DNA of 45,657 bases from Bacteroidales bacterium (GCA_024401415.1 JAKSLC010000006.1:1-45657); one strand, 5' to 3'; shown: positions 1 to 8,399, counted from the first letter of the stretch. Numbers and translations: made by a program. The notes: generated by a model not told the origin, from the sequence alone.

Positions 1-520
1 TACACCAAATGCCACAGCATACGAAAGCTACTACTACCGCTACATCATGAACGGAGCCATGACACAATTGACACGCATAGAGCTAGGCAACAATATAGAA
101 GAGGCACACATGCAAGACAGAGCACTCATTGCCAACTGGTGTTTGAAAAACGCTCCAGAGGTAGTGAGTCTAGTAAAGATAGACGACAAGACATACGTAG
201 AAGTCAAAGATTTCAAAGCATTGAGACAGCTCTTCGGCAAGCTACTGTTTGAGATACAACGTATTACCAGTGAAGGCGATATAAAGGCAGCGCAAGAGTT
301 GATAGAGACATACGCAGTCAAGGTTGATACAGACATTCACGAAGAGATACTCAACAGAATCAGCAAACTAAGCATTGCACCATACAAAGGTTTTGTAAAT
401 CCATTGATTACACCTATTTACAATGAAGACGGCACAATTAAAGACTTCTCAGTATCATATACAGAGCAGTTTGATGAGCAAATGCTACGTTACAGCAAAG
501 AGTTCGGCTTCTTGAAATAG
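1..520 (+). CDS. Dipeptidyl peptidase III (M49 family), C-terminal part
   Basis: The reading frame is open from the window edge (first full codon at base 2) to a TAG stop, giving the last ~172 residues of a larger protein. The segment 'MTQLTRIELGNNIEEAHMQ' followed by a helical 'LRQLFGKLLFEIQRITSEGD' stretch and a final 'QMLRYSKEFGFLK' matches what I recall of the C-terminal lobe of Bacteroidota M49 zinc dipeptidyl peptidases. These release dipeptides from the N-terminus of oligopeptides. The catalytic HExxGH-type motif would lie upstream, outside the window, so activity cannot be judged. A strong hairpin follows the stop and separates it from the receptor gene downstream. The family call is from memory of the alignment, so moderate to good confidence. 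Confidence 0.78.
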   Translation, partial: TPNATAYESYYYRYIMNGAMTQLTRIELGNNIEEAHMQDRALIANWCLKNAPEVVSLVKIDDKTYVEVKDFKALRQLFGKLLFEIQRITSEGDIKAAQELIETYAVKVDTDIHEEILNRISKLSIAPYKGFVNPLITPIYNEDGTIKDFSVSYTEQFDEQMLRYSKEFGFLK

Positions 521-542
521 AAATTACAATTTCAAAATACAA

Positions 543-580
543 AGGCCTCGTACTAGAAAAAATGTCTAAGTACGAGGCCT
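543..580 (+). terminator. Hairpin terminator after the M49 peptidase gene
   Basis: Perfect 12-bp inverted repeat (AGGCCTCGTACT / AGTACGAGGCCT) with a 14-base loop, 22 bases after the stop codon. The downstream T-run is weak (AATTTGTT), so release may be inefficient. Confidence 0.75.
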
Positions 581-607
581 AATTTGTTCATAATGAAAGC
601 TTATCCC

Positions 608-638
608 TTGTCTATATTAAAAAAATCAAATACCTTTG
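608..638 (+). promoter_or_regulatory. Bacteroidota promoter for the TonB-dependent receptor
   Basis: TACCTTTG at 631-638 fits the -7 element TAnnTTTG; a TTG at 608-610 sits 20 bases upstream. The transcript would have a leader of roughly 55 bases before the ATG at 700. Confidence 0.65.
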
Positions 639-699
639 CGCCCGATTTTTAACTCACATAGACGATACAACCGAGAGTAGGTTGTACAGACAGAAAAAT

Positions 700-3582
700 A
701 TGAAAAGAACTATTTGTTTACTGATGAGTCTATTGGTAGTGGGCTCTACAGTAATGGGACAAACCCGATTCACTAAGGAGGAGGTACTTTCGATGACAGT
801 GGAAGAACTCTCTGATCTTCCTTTGGAGGCATTAATGGAAGCCGTAGAAACGTTAGGTGTAACAAGTGTAGACGAACTCTTTGCGATGATTATGAATAAG
901 ACCGTATCATCAGCGTCAAAGTCGGAAGAATCTGCATTTACCTCTCCTCTTGCATCGACGATGATTACAAAAGAGGAGATTCTCCAATGGGGATGTAACT
1001 CTATTGAAGAAGCCCTTCGCCTTGTGCCAGGCGTGATGGTTTCTACAAAGACTAATGGCAACTTTGATGTTCAACTTAGAGGCCTTAACAACATCACTGA
1101 TGGACAACGTCTGCTATACACAGAGAATCAATGTACACGTTTACTCATAGATGGTCGTGACATATCAGATTATGTATCAGGATCCATGTTTATGGACTTT
1201 TTGCCTATTGGTATAGAAGACGTAAAATGTATTGAGGTTGTACGAGGACCGGTTTCAGCGCTTTATGGTCAGAATGCGGTAACAGGCGTTATCAACATCA
1301 TCACAGAAAAGCCTGGAGACAAACCTGACTACATGACAGGCGGTACCATTCAGACATCCTTGGACAATGGTACGACTATAGCTTCAGCAGCTACCCGTCT
1401 GCAATTCAACGAGCACGTAGGTGGAGGAATCTCAATAAACCTTGAGACCCGTAAGCGTACTACAGAAGACGTATACATACCTGGAACGAAAGCCAACTAC
1501 TGGTACTCTCCAGAATTTGAAGCTTTGGGATACATGGACGGTCCACAAGGAGGCAAAGCAGAAGGCAAAGCTGAGCCATTCAAGGGTGGATGGATCAGCC
1601 TTGACAAAGTAGGCAAGCTCCGTATCAATGATGGCACAGCGGAGAACCCTTCGTACTCACCAGTTACCTTCCAGCAGATAAACATAAACGAGCTTATTCC
1701 TGATGCCTCAATGGCCAAGAAGCAACAAGCTATCAATGGTTATCTGAACTTCAAGTTCGGCAATTCAGTCATTGACCTTACTGCTGGTTATAACAAAACC
1801 CATGTAAACACCTCTACACTTGACGAGTGTGCCTTTACACTAGGCGGTCGCAAGAATCAGGGTGTATACTTCAACATTAACGGAAACATTGGCGGTTTAT
1901 CTTTGATCTTGAATTATGACCGACACTCTAACGATTATTGTGTAGGCACACCTGGTTATCGAGTACATGTTACACGTGCTGGTGCTATAGCAGATTATAC
2001 ATTCAACCTGTTGGACAACAAATTGCAAATCAGACCATCAGCAGAGTGGGCAATGTATTCATCAGAAGACAAGGAGAAAGACCGCAAAGAGACTATCAAC
2101 GGTGTAGAATATAACATGTCGTCATTCTGGGGCGGTGAGGTATCTACATACACAATAGCGCCTGCGCTCAAAGCAGATTATACGACAGACAACAAGTGGA
2201 AATTCACTGCAGCAGCACGTGTGGATATCACTACAAATCCGGCGCGTGAAAATCTGAACTGGCTGGTAGAGGCAAACAAAGAAATCAACTCCAACAACTT
2301 TATCCGCTTCTCATACGCCCGTGCGACACGTGCTGCGGTATTGACAAACACCTCTGTGAAATATCTGATGGACAGACAATCGGTAACGATGCCAAAATAT
2401 ATCCATCTAGAGGGTTCGACACACGACCTGATGTACTTGGACGGCTTTGAGCTTGGCTATCGAACACGACCTATCAGTTCACTTATGATAGACCTGGAGG
2501 CCTACTATTCTATATCACAAGATTATGGAGCATTGAAAGCCTCTGGTTCATATCTTACGACAACCGGCGAGGGATTTTTGCAGTGGATGACTGGTGCTCT
2601 TTCGGCATTCAGTGCAGAAGGTCAGCAAGGAGTAGCAAACTTTATCTCAAACAACTGGGCGAAATCGTATGACACACATTCGATCTACAAGTATGGCAAT
2701 GTTCCATTCAAGGCACGACAGCTAGGATTGTCGGTCAATACAGATTGGATTGTCACCCCAAAACTTATCTTGAAAGCCAACCTCAACTGGCAGCAGACAC
2801 GCGTAGACAACTATTACACCTATGCACAGGCTGGCAGTGTGAGAGCACAGTTGGGCAACTGTGTAAACGATGCCAACGCTGAGGCTGAAGGACGCGTAAA
2901 CAAGTCAGTTGCGGGCTTTACCAGCACGATACTTAATGGTGCATTTACATACGCTACGATGGAAGCGATGAAAGGTCAATATGGACAAGACGACCAGCGA
3001 TTTATGCTAAGTATCTTAGCATACGGTCAGGATTGTGCCAATGCACCTGCTGGACTAAAGACTAAATATGAAGGTCTGCTTACACAAACGGATTACGACA
3101 ACATCCATCAGGCATACCTTAGCGGAGCAGCTACATACACTGCTGAAAATGGCACGGTAGTAAACCGCAGTGAGTTCCTCGGCATATTCTATGGTTGCAA
3201 ATATGATATTGTCATCGATAAGAATACTGGTCTATTCTCTATCGCCAACTCTAAACAGCCATCGCCGGAATTGAGCGACAACCACAAGCACAAGTCGACG
3301 CCATCCTTCTATGGTTCACTTGGTCTCATCTACAAGCCAGTAAGTTTTGTAAACTGCTCGGCGTTGATGAACTTTATGTCGAAGCGAGAATTCATGACTT
3401 CTTATGGAGAGGCTACGCAAAATGCCATCTATAACCTTAATGTCAAAATTGGTTGGACGCCAAACAAGAACGTTGAGTTCTTCGTTCAGGGACACAACCT
3501 CATCAGTAACGACAGACAAGAGTTTATCTATGGCGACCCTGTCAAGGCTATGTTCACCACAGGTATGAGCTGTAGATTCTAA
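700..3582 (+). CDS. TonB-dependent outer-membrane receptor
   Basis: This 960-aa protein has a signal peptide (MKRTICLLMSLLVVGSTVMG-Q). I take the ATG at 700 because an upstream in-frame TTG adds only a charged stretch before the signal peptide. A plug domain covers roughly residues 55-210, with the typical runs 'EEALRLVPGVMV', 'VQLRGLNN' and 'IEVVRGPVSALYGQNAVTGVINI'. The rest is a beta-barrel ending in an aromatic residue (CRF), as expected for outer-membrane insertion. No CarboxypepD_reg domain precedes the plug and no SusD partner follows, so this is not a canonical Sus-type glycan importer; a vitamin, iron-chelate or peptide ligand is more likely, but the substrate cannot be read from sequence. 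The energy-coupling TonB proteins could be those at 19.7-21.3 kb. Confidence 0.93.
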   Translation: MKRTICLLMSLLVVGSTVMGQTRFTKEEVLSMTVEELSDLPLEALMEAVETLGVTSVDELFAMIMNKTVSSASKSEESAFTSPLASTMITKEEILQWGCNSIEEALRLVPGVMVSTKTNGNFDVQLRGLNNITDGQRLLYTENQCTRLLIDGRDISDYVSGSMFMDFLPIGIEDVKCIEVVRGPVSALYGQNAVTGVINIITEKPGDKPDYMTGGTIQTSLDNGTTIASAATRLQFNEHVGGGISINLETRKRTTEDVYIPGTKANYWYSPEFEALGYMDGPQGGKAEGKAEPFKGGWISLDKVGKLRINDGTAENPSYSPVTFQQININELIPDASMAKKQQAINGYLNFKFGNSVIDLTAGYNKTHVNTSTLDECAFTLGGRKNQGVYFNINGNIGGLSLILNYDRHSNDYCVGTPGYRVHVTRAGAIADYTFNLLDNKLQIRPSAEWAMYSSEDKEKDRKETINGVEYNMSSFWGGEVSTYTIAPALKADYTTDNKWKFTAAARVDITTNPARENLNWLVEANKEINSNNFIRFSYARATRAAVLTNTSVKYLMDRQSVTMPKYIHLEGSTHDLMYLDGFELGYRTRPISSLMIDLEAYYSISQDYGALKASGSYLTTTGEGFLQWMTGALSAFSAEGQQGVANFISNNWAKSYDTHSIYKYGNVPFKARQLGLSVNTDWIVTPKLILKANLNWQQTRVDNYYTYAQAGSVRAQLGNCVNDANAEAEGRVNKSVAGFTSTILNGAFTYATMEAMKGQYGQDDQRFMLSILAYGQDCANAPAGLKTKYEGLLTQTDYDNIHQAYLSGAATYTAENGTVVNRSEFLGIFYGCKYDIVIDKNTGLFSIANSKQPSPELSDNHKHKSTPSFYGSLGLIYKPVSFVNCSALMNFMSKREFMTSYGEATQNAIYNLNVKIGWTPNKNVEFFVQGHNLISNDRQEFIYGDPVKAMFTTGMSCRF

Positions 3583-3610
3583 CAGATAGCAAAAATACTT
3601 AGATACTATC

Positions 3611-3647
3611 AGGAGTAGTTGGAGATTACCCAGCTACTCCTTTTTTT
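3611..3647 (+). terminator. Terminator of the receptor gene
   Basis: Hairpin AGGAGTAG ... CTACTCCT directly followed by a run of seven T. Confidence 0.85.
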
Positions 3648-3701
3648 GCACATATAACTCACATTCATAGATCTATGGCATCTGTGAAACAGTCTATCTA
3701 T

Positions 3702-3709
3702 TATATTCG
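3702..3709 (+). promoter_or_regulatory. Possible degenerate -7 element (TATATTCG)
   Basis: Seven of the eight positions fit TAnnTTTG, 33 bases before the ATG of the 569-aa exported protein. No convincing -33 element is visible. Confidence 0.3.
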
Positions 3710-3742
3710 CATTTTGAATTATGCTACAAAACAATCGGCATT

Positions 3743-5452
3743 ATGAAGATAATATTGACTATCCTGTTATTGGCATTCTCGCTATCAGTCTTTGCGCGCA
3801 AGAGAGTAATCAACAAACCATTTGTTGGCTCATGCTCTGAATTAAGTTTGAGCATTGAAAAGATAGAAATAGATGATGACACAACATCTGTGTTCTTTGT
3901 ATTGCAAGATACCCGAAACTGTTATTTAAACGATGAGTGTTATTTAATAGCCGGAGGGAAAAGACTACAGATTTTTGATGGGGAAAGAGTTACCGAAGAG
4001 TACAACAATAAGATACAAACGCTTAACAAAAGAAATCCAAATACTGCAAATGAATTAAAGTATGTATTAAAGTTTCCTGCCATTGACAAGAATATAGACT
4101 CTATAGATTTTGAGGAGGGAGACACAACACTATATGAATATGAGCAATGGTATTTATGGGATATTGCACTAAATAAGAGAGCCGAAAAGCGGATACGAGA
4201 GAAGTATGAGAATAACGGCATACCAAAGATTGTCAAGCAAGAGTCTCTAAATGCCTCATCAGACAAGCCTTTACTAGGAGACGTGGAATGGGAAGGAGGC
4301 ACTGCAATAGTAAAGGGAAAGATATATAATCTAGATGGAAGAAGTAGGAAAAAAAAGATAATTTGCCAAAAGAGAAGTGAATTATTATATGACATTTATC
4401 CCAATGGTACAACAATAATAGCCGAAGACGGGACATTTGAATTCGAGACGAGAGTTGATCATAAATATCAACCTATTTCTTTTACAATAGAATCATTAGG
4501 TATAGAGACTACGATTCTTGTCAGCAATGGAGACACATGCATGATGCATTTTGACCCAGTTGAAACAAACGAACATTTCATGAATGGAGGGAAGGAACCA
4601 ATTATCTATTGGACAGGAGCAAATACAAACTTGAATAACGTTTGCTTGTTAACCGGCAAAGCCCCCTCAATAGGAATTCCAGTAAAAATAAGAGGCAAAG
4701 AGGCAAGACTAAAAGCTATTATCACGGCGAGAGACAGTTTGATACATAATGCAAGGAGAAGTGATTTATCCCCAAGAGCCTTGGACTATTATAATATGGC
4801 TGTGAATCGTTCCTACATGCGGCTTATGCATTTAGAGAAGAATTATATGGAATGCGCAAGGTATGTTAATGACAAATCTTATTTTTATCTGTCAGATAAT
4901 TTTGATGGTGAAGAAATAGACCGCACAGATGAATTACGCAACGACATTAGATTAATCGAAAAGGCAAGTAAAATTTTATCATGGATAGATACGCTCACGG
5001 AAAATATACGCGAGCAACTAAAAGAGATAAAAGATCAACGATTGGTCGAATACCTGCTTAGATGCAACCAGAAGAATATCGCAACGTACCACAAAGATTT
5101 CATGAAAGATGACGGGATCCTAGGCAAAATACTTAATGAATACAAGGGCAGGAAAGTAGTAATTGTTGTATGTGTATACAGACCTCAGAATACTAGCAAA
5201 GAAGAATGGGACACTATAAGAAGAAAAGCGGAAGACGACAACCCTGCCTTAGTACACATTGGAGTAGAAAAACCGAAACTACGAGAAGAACCGCACTACG
5301 ATATCAGCAAAGAAGAGAGAAGGAAGATGATAGATATTTTTGGCTACAAATGGGAATGCTTGCTTTTTGATGAAAATGGATATTTCGTAAAGGGGTTTAA
5401 CAAGTCTTGGCACGGACGTGTACAAGTAATTCAAGACTATCAATTTCAGTAA
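3743..5452 (+). CDS. Exported protein with degenerate thioredoxin-like C-terminus
   Basis: This 569-aa protein has a signal peptide (residues 1-18, ending VFA). Residues ~178-270 read like a beta-rich DUF4369-type N-domain ('GDVEWEGGTAIVKGKIYNLDG', then 'ETTILVSNGDTCMMHFD'). A helical middle region is followed at ~457-569 by a segment shaped like a TlpA/thioredoxin fold ('GRKVVIVVCVY', later 'ECLLFDENGYFVKGF'). The CxxC redox motif expected after the first beta strand is missing, so a thiol oxidoreductase role is unlikely. Codon use is more AT-rich than in the neighbouring core genes. It is followed two bases later by a short exported gene, implying co-transcription. A fragment of a second copy of its C-terminus lies at 7010-7155. 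Function unknown; the domain reading is tentative. Confidence 0.7.
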   Translation: MKIILTILLLAFSLSVFARKRVINKPFVGSCSELSLSIEKIEIDDDTTSVFFVLQDTRNCYLNDECYLIAGGKRLQIFDGERVTEEYNNKIQTLNKRNPNTANELKYVLKFPAIDKNIDSIDFEEGDTTLYEYEQWYLWDIALNKRAEKRIREKYENNGIPKIVKQESLNASSDKPLLGDVEWEGGTAIVKGKIYNLDGRSRKKKIICQKRSELLYDIYPNGTTIIAEDGTFEFETRVDHKYQPISFTIESLGIETTILVSNGDTCMMHFDPVETNEHFMNGGKEPIIYWTGANTNLNNVCLLTGKAPSIGIPVKIRGKEARLKAIITARDSLIHNARRSDLSPRALDYYNMAVNRSYMRLMHLEKNYMECARYVNDKSYFYLSDNFDGEEIDRTDELRNDIRLIEKASKILSWIDTLTENIREQLKEIKDQRLVEYLLRCNQKNIATYHKDFMKDDGILGKILNEYKGRKVVIVVCVYRPQNTSKEEWDTIRRKAEDDNPALVHIGVEKPKLREEPHYDISKEERRKMIDIFGYKWECLLFDENGYFVKGFNKSWHGRVQVIQDYQFQ

Positions 5453-5454
5453 AA

Positions 5455-6081
5455 ATGAAGACAATATTATTATTCTTATTGTCCTTTATAGGCGTAAATG
5501 CTATGGGGCAGATTGAGGAATACATGATTAGTTCGACACGACAGGCATCGTTACCTTTCTATGGAAGATTGTGTGAGTCTGAACTATCGTTCGTCGGCAT
5601 CAACAATCCCGGTCTTGAAGAAACTGTATACATGTCTTTCGACTTGTCTTCTTCATGTGAAATAGATGATGCTTTTGCAATATATGCATACTGGCAAATA
5701 CGAGGAAATAAGCTAGTAGCTATACATCATGGAGATTATCAGATTGGCAATGATTATTTGGTAATAATAGATCAAAATGGTAAAGTTTTGGATAGTATTA
5801 TTGCAATGGTTTCGTGTGATGAATACTATGTTCACCCTATGCAATACAAGATACAAGTCGATAATAGTATCGTTGTCAGACAAGCCGTTATTACTTCAAT
5901 AATAGACATAACACCAATGTGTAATGGATATATCCCAAAAGAGTTTTACATGAGATATGTTGATAAGATCTATACAATAAGTAATGAAGGAAAATTTATC
6001 TTGAAAAATACTACCAAACATGCCATTGAGAAAAAGACTTGGAAAGATTTTGAGGGGCTTAATATCATTATGGATGAATAA
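5455..6081 (+). CDS. Small exported protein, paralogue 1 (unknown function)
   Basis: This 208-aa protein has a signal peptide (MKTILLFLLSFIGVNAMG-Q). I chose the ATG at 5455, two bases after the preceding stop, because the upstream in-frame TTG would place 16 hydrophilic residues before the hydrophobic core. I recognise no family. Its second half ('GYIPKEFYMRYVDKIYTIS' and the C-terminal 'WKDFEGLNIIMDE') is closely shared with the next gene, while the first halves are much less alike. It probably belongs to one transcription unit with the 569-aa protein. Periplasmic or surface location is inferred from the signal peptide only. Confidence 0.75.
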   Translation: MKTILLFLLSFIGVNAMGQIEEYMISSTRQASLPFYGRLCESELSFVGINNPGLEETVYMSFDLSSSCEIDDAFAIYAYWQIRGNKLVAIHHGDYQIGNDYLVIIDQNGKVLDSIIAMVSCDEYYVHPMQYKIQVDNSIVVRQAVITSIIDITPMCNGYIPKEFYMRYVDKIYTISNEGKFILKNTTKHAIEKKTWKDFEGLNIIMDE

Positions 6082-6116
6082 AACTATATGTTCGTAGAAA
6101 TAAAAAACTGCCCCAA
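5986..6116 (+). repeat. 131-bp direct repeat, copy 1
   Basis: This tract differs from 6733-6863 at only two bases. It spans the last ~31 codons of paralogue 1, its stop codon and 35 bases downstream, ending inside what is a complete terminator hairpin in copy 2. In copy 1 the second arm of that hairpin is missing. Confidence 0.95.
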
Positions 6117-6189
6117 CTACCGTCACGCAAGTTCGTCCAAATGATGGGAACAATTCAAATACGCAACCTCAACCTGAAGTACAATAAAT

Positions 6190-6828
6190 ATGAAAAGATT
6201 TTTCTTTATGATATTGATAATGCTGACAAGTATCAATGTTTACAGTCAGATAGAAAAATGGTCTATAGATTATCTAGACAATGAATATACGCCTTATTTC
6301 ATGTGCTATAATTGGGGTGATGGTCATGAGGCACATGGCGTTTATGGTGAGACTATAGAAGACAAAATCTATATGAGTTTTGACATGAAACAAACAAGCG
6401 AATGTGTAGACGCATGCAGCGCAGTATTCGCGAAGTGGAATTGGTCCTCTTCGTTTTATTTGGTTATCTTGGATTACGGCAATTATATGCATGGCGTACA
6501 ATACCTTTTAACGATTGATTCCAACGGGAAAGTTATAGATAATCTTATGGTATTCGTCTCTAATAACGACTACCATATTAGCCCAATGCAGAGCAAAATA
6601 CAAGTTGACAAGAGCATTATAGTAAGACAAGCCGTAATTACTTCGTTAATAGACAATACACTTATGTGTGGGGGGTATATCCCTAAGGAGTTCTACATGC
6701 AATATGTTGATAAAACATATACGATAAGTAGTGAAGGAAAATTTATCTTGAAAAATACTACCGAACATGCCATTGAGAAAAAGACCTGGAAAGATTTTGA
6801 GGGGCTTAATATCATTATGGATGAATAA
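6190..6828 (+). CDS. Small exported protein, paralogue 2 (unknown function)
   Basis: This 212-aa protein has a signal peptide (MKRFFFMILIMLTSINVYS-Q) and is homologous to the preceding 208-aa protein. Shared features are 'KIYMSFDM' versus 'TVYMSFDL', 'YLLTIDSNGKV' versus 'YLVIIDQNGKV', and a C-terminal ~31-residue block that is almost identical even in DNA. No known domain was recognised. The gap to paralogue 1 (108 bases) contains no complete terminator, so read-through from paralogue 1 is plausible. Confidence 0.75.
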   Translation: MKRFFFMILIMLTSINVYSQIEKWSIDYLDNEYTPYFMCYNWGDGHEAHGVYGETIEDKIYMSFDMKQTSECVDACSAVFAKWNWSSSFYLVILDYGNYMHGVQYLLTIDSNGKVIDNLMVFVSNNDYHISPMQSKIQVDKSIIVRQAVITSLIDNTLMCGGYIPKEFYMQYVDKTYTISSEGKFILKNTTEHAIEKKTWKDFEGLNIIMDE

Positions 6829-6863
6829 AACTATATGTTCGTAGAAATAAAAAACTGCCCCAA
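6733..6863 (+). repeat. 131-bp direct repeat, copy 2
   Basis: Partner of 5986-6116, with two mismatches. Immediately upstream the two paralogues fall to roughly three-quarters identity by eye, so the boundary is sharp. Confidence 0.95.
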
Positions 6864-6882
6864 TCGGAAGATTAGGGCAGTT
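6853..6882 (-). terminator. Terminator hairpin, best read on the minus strand
   Basis: Arms AACTGCCC / GGGCAGTT. On the minus strand the hairpin is followed by a TTTTTT-rich tract, whereas on the plus strand no T-run follows. It sits just downstream of the asd fossil in minus orientation, so it may be the fossil's original terminator. Confidence 0.65.
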
Positions 6883-6903
6883 CCAATATAAGTATATTTA
6901 ATC

Positions 6904-7017
6904 TTACTTCTTGTTCTTGATGGGCCACTCAGCGATTTGGACAGCGTTGAGAGCTACAACCATCATGATAGTTGTACAGTTAGGGTTAGCGATCATGATA
7001 GCACCATACATAGTAAT
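6904..7017 (-). pseudogene. asd fossil: three asd segments joined in frame
   Basis: Reading the minus strand, this piece contains three short blocks of the intact asd gene located 1.7 kb away. On plus coordinates they match 8640-8691 (C-terminus, three mismatches), 9232-9278 (perfect, encoding the active-site NPNCTT region) and 9371-~9398. The two internal deletions are 549 and 96 bases, both multiples of three, so the peptide '[20 protein letters not shown]' continues in frame into '[14 protein letters not shown]'. The junctions fall on shared TTGAGAGCT and CGAT. It lacks nearly all of the NAD-binding and catalytic domains and cannot be a working dehydrogenase. An open frame on the minus strand runs through it from an ATG at 7089, the first ~30 codons being antisense to the neighbouring fragment. 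Confidence 0.88.
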
Positions 7018-7155
7018 GAAGAGAGAAAAAAGATGATAGATATGTTTGGCTACAAATGGGAATGCCTGCTTTTTGATGAAAATAGGCATTTCGTAAAGGG
7101 ATTTAACAAGTCGGGATACAGACGTTTAACCATAATTCAAGACTATCTTGAATAA
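7010..7155 (+). pseudogene. C-terminal fragment of a second thioredoxin-like exported protein
   Basis: About 45 codons match the C-terminal end of the 569-aa protein ('KKMIDMFGYKWECLLFDEN', then 'HFVKGFNKS' and 'IIQDY'), ending in a TAA. There is no signal peptide and no start codon of its own; upstream the homology ends abruptly in the asd fossil, which is in the opposite orientation. It is a truncated paralogue, showing that this gene family once had at least one more copy here. Confidence 0.85.
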
Positions 7156-7218
7156 AATGTGCTGCAGATTCTTGTCATAAACAGATTAACTGCATATAAA
7201 ATGAGACCCAACTATGGG

Positions 7219-8367
7219 CTATCTCCTACTCATTCCTACAGATTGGCGGAGCCAGAGTGCGAAGAATGGGTCGGATACAGAATATGTTTTATCTTGAACA
7301 GTGACCCATTCCTGATCTTTAAGTATGCGGAGGGCTGTTTGGATCATGCTGGCTGACTCAAGGTGATGGGTATGGATGAATGCACTTGAAGTTATTTTTT
7401 CCACTCTTTTTTCTACGGCGATAGCGGTCAGGACAGCCTTCTGTTTAGTCGTAAGTCTGGACAATGCCTCGCGATAACCATAGCTTGCAACTTCCAGTAT
7501 ATTATTAGTGCATTGTTTTAAGGTTTCTATGGTACACTCCTCGCCAGGTTCTATAGCATCGTATGCTTCGTGTAGAATATTCTGCAAGCAGAAAGTATTG
7601 CCATCGAAATAAGAGTATAGAGCTTCGAAAGCATTGTCGGCTATCTGTCGACCACCCTTTTTGAACCAATACTGTGTAAACTCCTTATATTTCGCTATAT
7701 CTATGACATCCAGACGCATTATAGTAGCGCTATTATAGAATGCCCGCTTATTTGACTGGAACATATCGCCAAGCAGATGTGCCTGTGAGCCAGAGAATAT
7801 AAAGTGACAATTCTGCATATTCTGAATTTTTCCACGCAGCAAAGCTTCTATATTCTTCTCGGGGTAACTACCTATTCGTTGGAATTCATCTATAGATACT
7901 ATGCAAGGCTTATCTGCCTGCTCGAGCCAACTGAATATTTCGTCCAATGTATATTCGGGTTGCGTTACGTTTCCTATTTCCAAAGAGAAAGAAGGTAACC
8001 CAGATAGAGGGTCAAGGCTAAATTTAGGGTTTAAGGAGCGTATGGACTGTGCGAGGGACATTAGCACCTTTTGACCTTGAGGCATTAGTCGGGAGTAGAC
8101 CTCCTTGCCGAATTCATATACGAACTCCTGTAACGATGATGTATGTAGAATATCGAAGTAGAACGTGTAAAAATTCTCTTTTAGTTGACTCTGACAGTAG
8201 CAATGATTTATCAACCCAGTCTTTCCGATACGACGATTAGCCATAAGGAGAATATTTGTTGAACGGCCAACGATCTGTTGTACCAGTCGTTGAGTTTCCT
8301 CCTGTCTATCGCAGAAATATTCATCGGGTATGATACCCGACACTATGAAAGGGTTTCTCGTATCCAT
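7219..8367 (-). CDS. AAA/archaeal-type ATPase, STAND-like
   Basis: The ATG at 8367 gives 382 residues. Longer frames start at TTG inside the promoter, so I reject them. Features include a short N-terminus 'MDTRNPFIVSG', a Walker A 'ANRRIGKTGLI' (~43-53), a Walker B 'CIVSIDEF' (~155-162), a 'FIFSGS' sensor-like strand, and a C-terminal winged-helix-like region ending near 'VSDPFFALWLRQ'. This architecture is that of the PF01637 ATPase family, common in Bacteroidota as single genes of unknown target, some thought to be selfish or defence-related. It is monocistronic and flanked by the fossil region on one side. Biological role cannot be assigned. Confidence 0.85.
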   Translation of the reverse strand: MDTRNPFIVSGIIPDEYFCDRQEETQRLVQQIVGRSTNILLMANRRIGKTGLINHCYCQSQLKENFYTFYFDILHTSSLQEFVYEFGKEVYSRLMPQGQKVLMSLAQSIRSLNPKFSLDPLSGLPSFSLEIGNVTQPEYTLDEIFSWLEQADKPCIVSIDEFQRIGSYPEKNIEALLRGKIQNMQNCHFIFSGSQAHLLGDMFQSNKRAFYNSATIMRLDVIDIAKYKEFTQYWFKKGGRQIADNAFEALYSYFDGNTFCLQNILHEAYDAIEPGEECTIETLKQCTNNILEVASYGYREALSRLTTKQKAVLTAIAVEKRVEKITSSAFIHTHHLESASMIQTALRILKDQEWVTVQDKTYSVSDPFFALWLRQSVGMSRR

Positions 8368-8391
8368 CTCTATATGCTTATGCACCAAGGG

Positions 8392-8399
8392 CAAAGGTA
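8392..8399 (-). promoter_or_regulatory. -7 element (TACCTTTG) of the ATPase gene
   Basis: A perfect match to TAnnTTTG on the minus strand, 24 bases upstream of the ATG at 8367; it decides the start by making the upstream TTG codons untranscribed or leader sequence. Confidence 0.65.
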
